From Streptomyces flavidovirens DSM 40150 (GTDB taxonomy: Bacteria; Actinomycetota; Actinomycetes; Streptomycetales; Streptomycetaceae), in the NCBI RefSeq assembly GCF_000429085.1, contig NZ_AUBE01000029.1:1-64000 (forward strand): DNA of 64,000 bases, given 5' to 3'. Both the position numbers and the translations under genes were made by a program. The notes below the pieces were generated by a model. It saw only the letters and a list, made by a program, of their open reading frames with translations. It had not been told where the DNA came from and searched no databases. This document shows positions 16,837 to 25,143 of the stretch, piece by piece. Position 1 is the first letter of the stretch, and every line of letters begins with the position of its first letter.

Positions 16837-18018
16837 ATGTACACCTCCGTCCGCGAAGACCTCCGCACCACCCTCGACGAAATCCGGACCGCCGGCCTCT
16901 ACAAGCCCGAGCGCGTCATCGGCACCCCCCAGAACGCCTCCGTCACCGTCCCCTCCGGCGACGTCCTCAACTTCTGCGCCAACAACTACCTCGGCCTCGC
17001 CGACCACCCCGAAGTCGTCGCCGCCGCCAAGGACGCCCTCGACCGCTGGGGCTACGGCATGGCCTCGGTCCGCTTCATCTGCGGCACGCAGGAGATCCAC
17101 AAGGAGCTGGAGCAGCGCCTCTCCGCCTTCCTGGGCCAGGAGGACACGATCCTGTACTCCTCCTGCTTCGACGCCAACGGCGGCGTGTTCGAGACCCTCC
17201 TCGGCCCCGAGGACGCGGTCATCTCCGACGCCCTCAACCACGCGTCGATCATCGACGGCATCCGCCTCTCCAAGGCCCGCCGCCACCGCTACGCCAACCG
17301 CGACCTCGCCGACCTCGAGCAGCAGCTCAAGGACACGCAGGACGCCCGCCGCCGCCTCATCGTCACCGACGGCGTCTTCTCGATGGACGGTTACGTCGCC
17401 CCGCTCGCCGAGATCTGCGACCTCGCGGACCGCTACGACGCCATGGTCATGGTCGACGACTCGCACGCCGTCGGCTTCGTCGGCCCGGAAGGCCGCGGCA
17501 CCCCCGAACTCCACGGCGTGATGGACCGCGTCGACATCATCACCGGCACCCTCGGCAAGGCGCTCGGCGGGGCGTCCGGCGGTTACGTCGCCGCTCGCGC
17601 CGAGGTCGTCGAGCTGCTGCGCCAGCGTTCACGCCCGTACCTCTTCTCGAACTCCCTCGCCCCGGTGATCGCCGCCGCGTCGATCAAGGTCCTCGACCTC
17701 CTCGAATCCGCCGGTGAGCTGCGCGAGCGCCTCACCGCGAACACCAAGCTCTTCCGTACGAAGATGACCGAGGCCGGCTTCGAGATCCTCCCCGGCGACC
17801 ACGCCATCGCCCCCGTCATGATCGGCGACGCGGCGGAGGCGGGCCGCATGGCCGAGCTCCTCCTGGAGCGTGGCGTGTACGTGATCGGCTTCTCGTACCC
17901 CGTCGTCCCCATGGGCGCGGCCCGCATCCGGGTCCAGCTCTCGGCCGCGCACTCCACCGCCGACGTGGAGCGGGCCGTGGCGGCCTTCGTCGACGCACGG
18001 GCGACAATGGCTGGGTGA
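16837..18018 (+). CDS. kbl: Glycine C-acetyltransferase (2-amino-3-ketobutyrate CoA ligase)
   Basis: A PLP enzyme of the alpha-oxoamine synthase family that cleaves 2-amino-3-ketobutyrate with CoA to glycine and acetyl-CoA. It is 393 residues. Recognisable blocks are FCANNYLGLADHPEVV, the SVRFICGTQEIHKELE segment, VDDSHAVGFVG (PLP Asp and His) and TGTLGKALGGASGGY with the Schiff-base Lys. The ATG at 16837 follows AAGGAG by 11 bases and gives the family-typical MYTSVREDLRTTLDEI; the frame is open far upstream only because it runs through the repeat array. Its stop overlaps the GTG of the LysR gene. Confidence 0.9.
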   Translation: MYTSVREDLRTTLDEIRTAGLYKPERVIGTPQNASVTVPSGDVLNFCANNYLGLADHPEVVAAAKDALDRWGYGMASVRFICGTQEIHKELEQRLSAFLGQEDTILYSSCFDANGGVFETLLGPEDAVISDALNHASIIDGIRLSKARRHRYANRDLADLEQQLKDTQDARRRLIVTDGVFSMDGYVAPLAEICDLADRYDAMVMVDDSHAVGFVGPEGRGTPELHGVMDRVDIITGTLGKALGGASGGYVAARAEVVELLRQRSRPYLFSNSLAPVIAAASIKVLDLLESAGELRERLTANTKLFRTKMTEAGFEILPGDHAIAPVMIGDAAEAGRMAELLLERGVYVIGFSYPVVPMGAARIRVQLSAAHSTADVERAVAAFVDARATMAG

Positions 18019-18929
18019 TCGACCCCAGACGACTGCGCATCCTACGGGCCGTGGCGGACCACCGGACGGTGACCGCCGCGGCGGCTGCGCTGTATCTGAC
18101 GCCCTCCGCCGTGTCCCAGCAGCTCGCCGCGCTGGAGCAGGAGACCGGCCACACCCTGCTGACCCGCAGCGGCCGGGGCGTACGCCTGACGGCGGCCGGC
18201 GACATCCTTCTGGCCCACGCCAACGCCGTACTGGCGCAGCTCGAGCGGGCCGAGGCCGAGCTGGCGGCGTACGCGGGCGGGGCGGCCGGTGAGGTGCGGG
18301 TGGTGGCTTTCGCGACGGGCATCGCGGAGGTCCTGGCCCCGGCCATCGCCCGTCTCGCGGACGGCCACCCGGACATCCGCGTCCGCGTCCGGGACGCCGA
18401 GGGCGATGAGAGCCTGCCGCTGGTGCTGGACGGTGAGGCGGACGTCGCCCTGGCGGTGGAGTACCGGGGCGCGCCGCGCGAGGACGACCAGCGCCTCGCG
18501 CGCGTACCGCTGTACGCGGAGCCGTTCGACGCCGTACTGCAGGCGTCGCACCCGCTCGGCCAGGCCCCGCAGGTCGCGCTCGCCGACCTGTCCGACAGCG
18601 ACTGGATCGGCCCGTACCCCGGCAATCCGTGCCACGACGTGATGCTGCTGGCTTGCGAACTCGCCGGCTTCGAGCCGCGGCTGGTGCACTCGTCGGACGA
18701 CTTCCGCGCGGTGGTGGCGCTGGCGGCTGCCGGGGCGGGGGTGGCGCTGGTACCGCGTTCGGCGCTGCGCGGGATGGAGCTGAAGGACACGGTCGTACGC
18801 CCGGTATCGGGCCCGGCGGCGACCCGCCGGGTGTTCGCCGCGGTGCGGCGGGGGGCGGAGCGTCATCCCCTGATCAGCCCGGTACTGGGCGCACTGGCAG
18901 AGGCGGCGACAGGCCTCACCACCGGCTGA
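18015..18929 (+). CDS. LysR-family transcriptional regulator, coupled to kbl
   Basis: A 304-residue LysR-type regulator. The winged helix-turn-helix covers about 1-62 (LRAVADHRTVTAAAAALYLT, PSAVSQQLAALE), followed by the periplasmic-binding-protein-like effector domain. The start GTG at 18015 overlaps the kbl stop (GTGA), so it should be translated with kbl. Inside the end of kbl, GACAAT lies six bases before this GTG and could provide an extra leaderless promoter. Its position suggests control of threonine/glycine metabolism, but no divergent target gene is present. Confidence 0.85.
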   Translation: MIDPRRLRILRAVADHRTVTAAAAALYLTPSAVSQQLAALEQETGHTLLTRSGRGVRLTAAGDILLAHANAVLAQLERAEAELAAYAGGAAGEVRVVAFATGIAEVLAPAIARLADGHPDIRVRVRDAEGDESLPLVLDGEADVALAVEYRGAPREDDQRLARVPLYAEPFDAVLQASHPLGQAPQVALADLSDSDWIGPYPGNPCHDVMLLACELAGFEPRLVHSSDDFRAVVALAAAGAGVALVPRSALRGMELKDTVVRPVSGPAATRRVFAAVRRGAERHPLISPVLGALAEAATGLTTG

Positions 18930-19054
18930 CGCCCTCTGCGGCTCCGCACCGCCCCGGCCCACAGGCGCCCGGACGGGCCGGTTTTCGCAGCGCAAGCAGC
19001 ACACACAGCCGGAAGTGCCGACGCGTACCTTGCGGACACACTCCCCAGCCGGTC

Positions 19055-19999
19055 CTAGCCGGTCACCGCCGGCGGCTGCTGGGCCGTCAGGCCGGGTGCC
19101 TCGTCCACACGCGGCAGCTGCGGCTCGGGCTGCGCCTGCGCCTGTGGCGGCGGCTGCGCCGGTCCTTGGGGCTGCGCCTGTCCCTCGGCCTGGCCTTGGG
19201 CCTGCCCCACCTGCGGCGGACCCTGCTGCTGCGCCGCCCGCTCCAGGAACCGCAGCAACTCCACGGGGAACGGCAGTACCAGCGTCGAATTCTTCTCGGC
19301 CGCCACAGCCACCACCGTCTGGAGGAGCCGCAGTTGGAGAGCCGCCGGCTGGTCGGACATGACCCCGGCCGCCTCCGCCAGCTTCTTCGACGCCTGAAGC
19401 TCCGCGTCCGCGTTGATGACGCGCGCCCGCCGTTCCCGGTCGGCCTCGGCCTGCCGGGCCATGGACCGCTTCATCGTCTCCGGCAGCGACACGTCCTTGA
19501 TCTCGACCCGGTCGATCGATACGCCCCACCCCACAGCGGGGCTGTCGAGCATCAGCTCAAGTCCTTGGTTAAGCTTCTCCCGGTTGGACAGCAGATCGTC
19601 GAGATCGCTCTTGCCGATGATCGACCGCAGTGATGTCTGCGCCATCTGCGAGACCGCGAACCGGTAGTCCTCCACCCTCACGACGGCGTCGGCGGCGTCC
19701 ATCACCTTGAAATAGATCACCGCGTCGACCCGGACCGTGACGTTGTCGCGGGTGATGCCGTCCTGCGCCGGCACCGGCATCGTCACGATCTGCATGTTGA
19801 CTTTCCGCATCCGGTCCACCACAGGAACGATCAGGGTGAAACCGGGGCCCCGGATGTCCTTGCGGAGCCGCCCGAGGCGGAAGACCACGCCTCGCTCGTA
19901 CTGCCGCACCACTCGCGCCGCCGCCGCGACGTACACCACGGCGGCCGCTCCCGTGGCCGCCCCAACTGCCAGAAGCTCGTCGAGCATCACGACCCCCAT
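19055..19999 (-). CDS. SPFH/band 7 (slipin-type) membrane protein
   Basis: A 314-residue stomatin/slipin-like protein: an N-terminal membrane anchor (LLAVGAATGAAAVVYVAAAA), the SPFH domain with YERGVVFRLGRLR, GPGFTLIVPVVD and the SMARQAEADRERRARVI coiled-coil region, then ERAAQQQ and a C-terminal tail of about 55 residues rich in Gln, Pro, Ala and Gly. Such proteins form oligomeric membrane platforms and often work with NfeD-type partners, but none is adjacent here. Start uncertain: the ATG at 19999, or the ATG at 19987 preceded by GGGGG at five bases. A TAAGAT box 12 bases before 19999 is a plausible -10 element. Confidence 0.85.
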   Translation of the reverse strand: MGVVMLDELLAVGAATGAAAVVYVAAAARVVRQYERGVVFRLGRLRKDIRGPGFTLIVPVVDRMRKVNMQIVTMPVPAQDGITRDNVTVRVDAVIYFKVMDAADAVVRVEDYRFAVSQMAQTSLRSIIGKSDLDDLLSNREKLNQGLELMLDSPAVGWGVSIDRVEIKDVSLPETMKRSMARQAEADRERRARVINADAELQASKKLAEAAGVMSDQPAALQLRLLQTVVAVAAEKNSTLVLPFPVELLRFLERAAQQQGPPQVGQAQGQAEGQAQPQGPAQPPPQAQAQPEPQLPRVDEAPGLTAQQPPAVTG

Positions 20000-20076
20000 G
20001 GGTCCAAACGCATCTTATTTGTCACGATACGCCCGGAATTCCACCCCGGTCGATACGCGACCCAGCGGCCGTTAAT

Positions 20077-20097
20077 TGAACATGGAATCCATTTGCA
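20077..20097. promoter_or_regulatory. Zur-like palindrome upstream of rpmF/cobW
   Basis: This 21-bp imperfect palindrome has a perfect core ATGGA-a-TCCAT and matching outer TG...CA ends, in an AT-rich patch 51 bp before the L32 start. A Fur-family (Zur) site is expected here because both downstream genes are typical zinc-starvation genes. The match to the published Streptomyces Zur consensus was judged by eye only. Confidence 0.5.
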
Positions 20098-20147
20098 TGT
20101 AGCGTTCGGTGACCTCGCACCTTCGTCCACTCCCACAGGAGGACCCC

Positions 20148-20318
20148 ATGGCCGTACCCAAGCGGAAGATGTCCCGCAGCAACACCCGTCACCGGCGCGC
20201 GCAGTGGAAGGCCACCACGCCGCAGCTCGTCCCCGTCACCGTCGACGGCTCGGTGTACCGCGTGCCGCAGCGGCTGGCCAAGGCGTACGAGCGCGGGCTC
20301 CTGCGCCCGGAGGGCTGA
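20148..20318 (+). CDS. rpmF: Ribosomal protein L32, cysteine-free paralogue
   Basis: A 56-residue L32 beginning MAVPKRKMSRSNTRHRRAQW. The usual four cysteines of zinc-binding L32 are absent, making this the C-minus form that replaces the zinc form when zinc is scarce and so frees zinc. An AGGAGG site lies four bases before the ATG. It is followed after five bases by a CobW-type GTPase, and a Zur-like palindrome lies upstream. The set is a familiar actinobacterial zinc-starvation pair. Confidence 0.92.
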   Translation: MAVPKRKMSRSNTRHRRAQWKATTPQLVPVTVDGSVYRVPQRLAKAYERGLLRPEG

Positions 20319-20323
20319 CCGGC

Positions 20324-21580
20324 ATGACCGGTGTGACCGCTGCGACCGGAACGACAGGCGAGACCGTCCCCGCCTTCCACCGGCTGCCCGTGACCGTGCT
20401 CTCCGGGTTCCTCGGGGCCGGCAAGACGACCCTGCTCAATCACATCCTGGGGAACCGGGACGGCTTGCGTGTCGCCGTGATCGTCAACGACATGAGCGAG
20501 GTCAACATCGACGCCGCGCTCGTGCGGGGCGGCACGGCGGCGCTCTCGCGCACCGAGGAGCGCCTGGTCGAGATGACCAACGGGTGCATCTGCTGCACGC
20601 TGCGCGACGACCTGCTCGAAGAGGTCGACCGGCTGGCGAGGGAGGGCCGCTTCGACTATCTCCTCATCGAGTCGAGCGGCATTTCCGAACCCATGCCGGT
20701 GGCGGCCACGTTCGCGTTCCCCCGCGACGACGGCGCGACGCTTGGCGACCTGGCCCGGCTCGACACCATGGTCACCGTCGTGGACGCCGCGGGGTTCCTG
20801 CCCGAACTGACCGGCGGCGACGGACTCGCCGAGCGCGGGCTCGACCAGTACGAGGACGACAACCGCACCGTCAGTGACCTGCTGGTGGACCAGATCGAGT
20901 TCGCCGACGTCATCGTGCTCAACAAGCTCGACCTCGTCGATCCGGAGACGGCCCACCGCCTGCGCGCGGCACTGTCCCGCCTCAACCCGGCGGCCAGGAT
21001 CGTGGCCGCCACCCATGGCCGCGTCTCCCCCGCCGACGTACTGGGCACCGGGCTCTTCGACCTGGAGCGCGCCCAGGAGGCGCCGGGGTGGGTGCGGGAG
21101 CTGAACGGCGACCATGTGCCGGAGACCGAGGAGTACGGCATCTCCAGCACGGTCTTCCGCGCGGACCGCCCGTTCCATCCGGGGCGCCTGTGGGACTTCG
21201 TCACCCGCGGGCTCGACAGTGGAGCGTACGGGCAGGTCCTGCGTTCCAAGGGCTTCTTCTGGCTGGCCACCCGGCCCCGCGTCACCGGCCTGTGGTCCCA
21301 GGCGGGCGCCGTAGCCCGCTTCGAGCCCTCGGGGGCGCGCGACGCGGACACCGAGCAGGGGCAGGAGCTCGTGTTCATCGGTACGGGGCTGAGGGCCGGG
21401 GCCCTGCACGCCGCGCTCACGGCGTGCCTGGTCACGGCCGGCGAAGACGCCCCGGCGGACGACCCGTTCCCCGCCTGGGACACGTACGGCATCGACGACG
21501 CGTGCGAGCACGAGCCGTCGGAGCCGTCGGAGCCGTCGCAGGAGCCGCGGCCTCTTACAGCGGCGCTGCCGGGAGCGTGA
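20324..21580 (+). CDS. CobW/COG0523-family GTP-dependent metal chaperone
   Basis: A 418-residue P-loop GTPase of the G3E family. Walker A is LSGFLGAGKTTLLN, the metal-binding CxCC is NGCICCTLRDDL, and ESSGISEP and NKLDLVD are the further GTPase motifs. The C-terminal CobW domain is present (WDFVTRGLDSGAYGQVLRSKG). The tail repeats E-P-S-E-P-S and contains C-E-H-E, a possible metal-binding end. The ATG at 20324 is five bases after the L32 stop. In this context it probably delivers zinc, not cobalt. The last 26 bp overlap the convergent histidine-kinase gene. Confidence 0.88.
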   Translation: MTGVTAATGTTGETVPAFHRLPVTVLSGFLGAGKTTLLNHILGNRDGLRVAVIVNDMSEVNIDAALVRGGTAALSRTEERLVEMTNGCICCTLRDDLLEEVDRLAREGRFDYLLIESSGISEPMPVAATFAFPRDDGATLGDLARLDTMVTVVDAAGFLPELTGGDGLAERGLDQYEDDNRTVSDLLVDQIEFADVIVLNKLDLVDPETAHRLRAALSRLNPAARIVAATHGRVSPADVLGTGLFDLERAQEAPGWVRELNGDHVPETEEYGISSTVFRADRPFHPGRLWDFVTRGLDSGAYGQVLRSKGFFWLATRPRVTGLWSQAGAVARFEPSGARDADTEQGQELVFIGTGLRAGALHAALTACLVTAGEDAPADDPFPAWDTYGIDDACEHEPSEPSEPSQEPRPLTAALPGA

Positions 21581-22667
21581 CCTCGAAGCGGCAGCCGCCC
21601 TTCACGTTGCGTACGTCGGCACGCCCCGCGTGGGCCTCGACGATGCCGCGGACGATGGCGAGCCCGAGGCCGGCGCCTCCCGGTGGCGTACGGGCCTCGG
21701 TGCCGCGCCACCCGGTGTCGAAGACGCGCGGGAGGTCGTCGGCTGGAATGCCGCCGCAGCCGTCCGTGACGGACAGGACCACGCGGTCCTCGCACTGTTC
21801 GGCGCCGACGGCCACCGTGCCGTCGGCAGGGGTACGGCGGATCGCGTTGACGAGGAGGTTGGCGAGGACGCGGGTCATCTCGCGTGCGTCCACCTCCAGG
21901 GCGAGGGCTTCCGCCGTGTCACCGACGAGGCGTACGCCCTGCTCACGGGCGAGCGGGTCGGCGCCCGCGAGCGCCTCGCCGATGAGGTCGTGGGCGGAGA
22001 TGCGTACCGGCGTCAGGGCGAGCGCGCCCGCGTGGATGCGGGAGAGCTCGAAGAGGTCACCGACCATGGAGTTGAGCCGGTCGACCTCGGTGCGCATCTG
22101 CCGGTGGTAGCGGGCCGGGTCGGCTACGACGCCGTCCTCCAGCGCCTCCGACATGGCGCGCAGCCCGGCGAGCGGGGTGCGCAGGTCGTGGGAGATCCAG
22201 GCGACGAGTTCGCGGCGGGAGGTCTCCAGGGCGCGCTCGCGTTCCCGCGAGGCGGCCAGTTTCGCGCTGGTCGCGGCCAGTTCACGGCCCAGCGCGTCGA
22301 GTTCGGCGGTGGACGAGCCGGTGGGGGCGGCGAAGGAACCGCCGTCACCGAAGGTACGGGCCGCCAGCGTCAGCGCGTTGCTGCGGGCGACGACCCAGCG
22401 GCCCAGGATCAGCGCGGTCGCCAGGGAGACCAGGGCGGCCATCGCCACGACCATGGTCACCACCGTCAGGTCGTGCGGCGACAGGAACATCGCCTTGCAC
22501 ACGGCGAGGGTGCCGGCAAACATCGCAGTGACCGTGACGGCGGCGACGACCGTCAGCGAGACGACGACCGAACGCCTGCGCAGCAGACGCAGCACCACGG
22601 CGCCGAGCAGCCCGGCGGCGGCGGCCCCGAAAAAGGCGATGAGGGCGATGAGCGGCAGATCACGCAC
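21555..22667 (-). CDS. Sensor histidine kinase
   Basis: Two transmembrane segments at the N terminus (LPLIALIAFFGAAAAGLLGA and VVVAMAALVSLATALILG) with a hydrophobic stretch between them, then a HAMP-like linker, the dimerisation domain with SHDLRTPLAGLR (His phosphorylation site) and HATPase motifs NLLVNAIRRT, DGCGGIPADDL and GAGLGLAIV. The start was taken as the GTG at 22667, which overlaps the stop of the response-regulator gene and has GGGG eight bases upstream; the frame is open to 22931 only because the regulator's repeat region reads through. The gene order regulator-kinase on one transcript is standard. The signal sensed is unknown. Confidence 0.85.
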   Translation of the reverse strand: MRDLPLIALIAFFGAAAAGLLGAVVLRLLRRRSVVVSLTVVAAVTVTAMFAGTLAVCKAMFLSPHDLTVVTMVVAMAALVSLATALILGRWVVARSNALTLAARTFGDGGSFAAPTGSSTAELDALGRELAATSAKLAASRERERALETSRRELVAWISHDLRTPLAGLRAMSEALEDGVVADPARYHRQMRTEVDRLNSMVGDLFELSRIHAGALALTPVRISAHDLIGEALAGADPLAREQGVRLVGDTAEALALEVDAREMTRVLANLLVNAIRRTPADGTVAVGAEQCEDRVVLSVTDGCGGIPADDLPRVFDTGWRGTEARTPPGGAGLGLAIVRGIVEAHAGRADVRNVKGGCRFEVTLPAAPL

Positions 22668-23889
22668 GGCTGCCACCCCGCTCTTCGCCGGTACGACGGT
22701 GAGCGGCGGCGGGGCGTTCACCGAAGCCGCGACCGTTGGCGGCAGCGGGACGGCCCTCGAAACCGGGGCGGTTGGCGGCGCCGGGGCGTTCACCAAAGCG
22801 GGGTCGACCACCCGCACCGGGGTCATCGGCGCCAGGACGACCCTCAGCGGCGGAGTCGTCGGCGCCGGGACCGTCGGCCGCAGCGGGACAGCCCTCAAAG
22901 CCGGGGCGATCGGCGGCGGCAGGACGACCAACCACGCCAGGTCGACTCACCGCACCGGGGTCATCGGCGCCAGGACGACCCTCAGCGGCGGAGTCGTCGG
23001 CGCCGGGACCGTCGGCCGCAGCGGGACAGCCCTCAAAGCCGGGGCGATCGGCGGCGGCAGGACGACCAACCACGCCAGGGCGACTCACCGCACCGGGGTC
23101 ATCGGCGCCGAGGCGACCACCCGCGCCGGGGGCTTCGGCGCCGTGGTGACCCTCCGCGCCAGGGTTATCGGCGCCGTAGTGACCCTCCGCGCCGGGGTCA
23201 TCGGGGGCGGGGTGGTCGTCGAAGCGGTAGCCGACGCCCCAGACCGTCTGGATGAGGCGGGGCCGGGCCGGGTCGTCCTCGATCTTGCCGCGCAGCCGCC
23301 GCACATGGACCGTGACGGTGGACAGGTCCCCGAACTCCCAGCCCCAGACGTCGTGCATCAGCTGCTCACGGCCGATGGCCTCACCCCGGTGGCTCATGAG
23401 GTGCGCGAGGAGGTCGAACTCCCGCAGGGTGAGGGCGAGTTCGTGGCCACCCTTGGTGGCACGGCGGCCCGTGGGGTCGAGGACGATCCCGGCGGCCCGC
23501 ACCTGCGGGCCCCGGTGCCGGTGCTGGGCGGTGGCCCTGCGGAGTACGGATTCGACGCGCAGCACCAGCTCGCGCGGACTGAACGGCTTGGTCACGTAGT
23601 CGTCGGCCCCGACCTCCAGGCCCAGGATCCGGTCGTCCTCGTCACCGCGCGCCGTCAGCATGATGACCGGGACGGGACCGTGCGCGCGCAGTTCGCGGCA
23701 CACCTCAAGGCCGTCCATGCCGGGCAGCATGAGGTCCAGGACCACGAGATCGGGCCGGTGGTCCCGCGCCTGCCGCAGCGCGGTGGGGCCGTCGGCGGCT
23801 TGCGTCACGATGAAACCCGCACGTTCCAGGTAGCCGGTGACGACCTCGGCGACGGTCGGATCGTCGTCGACGACCAGGATGTTCTGCAT
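22660..23889 (-). CDS. OmpR-type response regulator with a long repetitive C-terminal tail
   Basis: Residues 1-120 form the receiver domain (ILVVDDD, DLMLPGMDG with the phospho-Asp, and VTKPF). Residues about 130-228 are the OmpR/PhoB winged helix (LTLREFDLLAHLMSH, TVTVHVRRLRGKIE, VWGVGYRFDD). A normal protein would stop there. Instead about 180 more residues follow, made of P-G-A-D-D-P-G-A and R-P-A-A-A-D-R-P-G-F type units with almost no hydrophobic core, encoded partly by two 138-bp tandem repeats. The tail runs to four bases beyond the kinase start. Start: ATG at 23889; a TTG two codons upstream is also possible. Confidence 0.85.
   Translation of the reverse strand: MQNILVVDDDPTVAEVVTGYLERAGFIVTQAADGPTALRQARDHRPDLVVLDLMLPGMDGLEVCRELRAHGPVPVIMLTARGDEDDRILGLEVGADDYVTKPFSPRELVLRVESVLRRATAQHRHRGPQVRAAGIVLDPTGRRATKGGHELALTLREFDLLAHLMSHRGEAIGREQLMHDVWGWEFGDLSTVTVHVRRLRGKIEDDPARPRLIQTVWGVGYRFDDHPAPDDPGAEGHYGADNPGAEGHHGAEAPGAGGRLGADDPGAVSRPGVVGRPAAADRPGFEGCPAAADGPGADDSAAEGRPGADDPGAVSRPGVVGRPAAADRPGFEGCPAAADGPGADDSAAEGRPGADDPGAGGRPRFGERPGAANRPGFEGRPAAANGRGFGERPAAAHRRTGEERGGSRA
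22813..23088. repeat. Two tandem 138-bp repeats inside the response-regulator gene
   Basis: Copies start at 22813 and 22951, each beginning cgcaccggggtcatcgg, and a third partial copy starts at 23089. 138 bp is exactly 46 codons, so copy-number change would keep the frame. The two full copies are nearly identical in DNA, pointing to recent duplication. Confidence 0.9.
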
Positions 23890-24017
23890 GGACAAAGTCT
23901 CGCCGACGTACGGGCGGCGACGGCCGTTCGGGCCCTTACGAAGCGGTGACGACCGGACGGTCCGCCGGTGCTCGCCGGTTGTCCGATTCCTTCAAGAGCG
24001 GGACCCGGCGCCCCGCC

Positions 24018-24023
24018 TACGTT
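24018..24023 (+). promoter_or_regulatory. Probable leaderless -10 box for the VOC gene
   Basis: TACGTT is followed by six bases and the ATG at 24030. There is no Shine-Dalgarno sequence. Confidence 0.5.
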
Positions 24024-24029
24024 GAACGC

Positions 24030-24425
24030 ATGACTCCACGACTTGACGCCATCGGAATTGTGGCCGCCGACATGGCCGCCTCGCTCGCCTTCTACCGGCT
24101 CCTCGGCCTGGACATCCCCGCCGACGCCGACACCGCCCCGCACGCCGAGGCGACGCTGCCCAGTGGCCTGCGCGTCCTGTGGGACACGGAGGAGACCATC
24201 CGCTCGTTCGACCCGCAGTGGAGCAGGCCCGAGGTCGGCGGCGACCGGGTCGGCCTCGCCTTCCGCTGCGACAGTCCCGCCGAGGTCGACGCGGTGTACG
24301 ACGCGCTGACCGCCGCCGGGCACCGTGGGCACCTCAAGCCCTGGGACGCCTTCTGGGGACAGCGTTACGCCGTGGTGCTGGACCCCGACGGCTGCGGGAT
24401 CTCCCTGTTCGCCGACGCCACGTAG
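24030..24425 (+). CDS. VOC-family (glyoxalase-like) protein
   Basis: A 131-residue single-unit vicinal-oxygen-chelate protein with two beta-alpha-beta-beta-beta modules: IGIVAADMAASLAFYRLLGL at the start and VVLDPDGCGISLF near the end. Such proteins may be dioxygenases, isomerases or drug-binding proteins; the metal ligands are incomplete by eye, so no reaction is proposed. The ATG at 24030 gives MTPRLDAIGIV and is probably leaderless. Its last 61 bases overlap the 3' end of the convergent AraC gene. Confidence 0.8.
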   Translation: MTPRLDAIGIVAADMAASLAFYRLLGLDIPADADTAPHAEATLPSGLRVLWDTEETIRSFDPQWSRPEVGGDRVGLAFRCDSPAEVDAVYDALTAAGHRGHLKPWDAFWGQRYAVVLDPDGCGISLFADAT

Positions 24426-25117
24426 GCACCCAGCGTCGTGCCGGCCAGGTCGCGCATCTCGCGCGAGAGGTGCGCCTGGTCGGCGCAACCGGCGGCGAGG
24501 GCGGCCTCGGCATACGGCATTCCGCCCCGTACGAGCGCGAGCGCGCGCTGGAGCCGCAGGATCCTGGCCAGCGTCTTGGGGCCGTACCCGAAGGCGGCGA
24601 GTGAACGGCGGTGCAACTGCCGGGCGCCGAGGCCGACGGCGTCGGCGGTCGCCGCGACGGTGCGGCCGGCGGCCAGTTGGCGGGCGATGGCGCGCAGCGC
24701 CGGGTCGGGCGGTGGCGCGTCGGCCGCGTGCCGCAGGGCGGCCTTCTCCAGGGCGGCCGCCGGGTCCGCCGCGCCGCTGACCAGACCGGTCAGGGCGCGC
24801 ACCCTGGCTGCGGGCCACAACTCGGCCAGGTCCACGCGCTGGTCGCGCAGCTCGTGCGCGGGTACGCCGAGGAACGCGGGGGCCGCGCCGGGGGCGAAGC
24901 GCACTCCGTCGTAGCGGGCGTTCGCGCCTGCGGGGGTTTCGCCGGGCGGGTGGGCGTGGGTGTCGGGTCCTGCGACGTACAGCTTGCCGTTGGTCCACAG
25001 CAGGTCCATGCAGCCGTCCGGGAGGACGGGGTGGGCGGCGGGGCCGGAGGCCGGGGGCGGCACGGTGCGGGTCCAGACGACGGCGCCGTCGAGCCGGGAC
25101 GCGCGTTCGGCGTACAT
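24365..25117 (-). CDS. AraC-family transcriptional regulator (DUF6597-type sensor domain)
   Basis: A 250-residue regulator. The N-terminal half has the DGCMDLLW...GPDTHAH pattern of the DUF6597 domain found in many actinobacterial AraC proteins. The C-terminal half holds two helix-turn-helix units (TVAATADAVGLGARQLHRRS and PYAEAALAAGCADQAHLSRE). The start at 25117 is the first ATG before recognisable sequence; further upstream the frame passes into the intergenic repeat. It converges on the VOC gene, with the two coding regions sharing 61 bp. The pair could be functionally linked, but this is not shown by the sequence. Confidence 0.82.
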   Translation of the reverse strand: MYAERASRLDGAVVWTRTVPPPASGPAAHPVLPDGCMDLLWTNGKLYVAGPDTHAHPPGETPAGANARYDGVRFAPGAAPAFLGVPAHELRDQRVDLAELWPAARVRALTGLVSGAADPAAALEKAALRHAADAPPPDPALRAIARQLAAGRTVAATADAVGLGARQLHRRSLAAFGYGPKTLARILRLQRALALVRGGMPYAEAALAAGCADQAHLSREMRDLAGTTLGAYVASANREIPQPSGSSTTA

Positions 25118-25143
25118 GGTCCCCAGGGTAGGGAGGGTGCTCT

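Noticed and set aside
22676..22931. N-terminal extension of the histidine kinase
   Set aside because: It is the complementary-frame reading of the regulator's repeat tail; the kinase starts beside the regulator stop.
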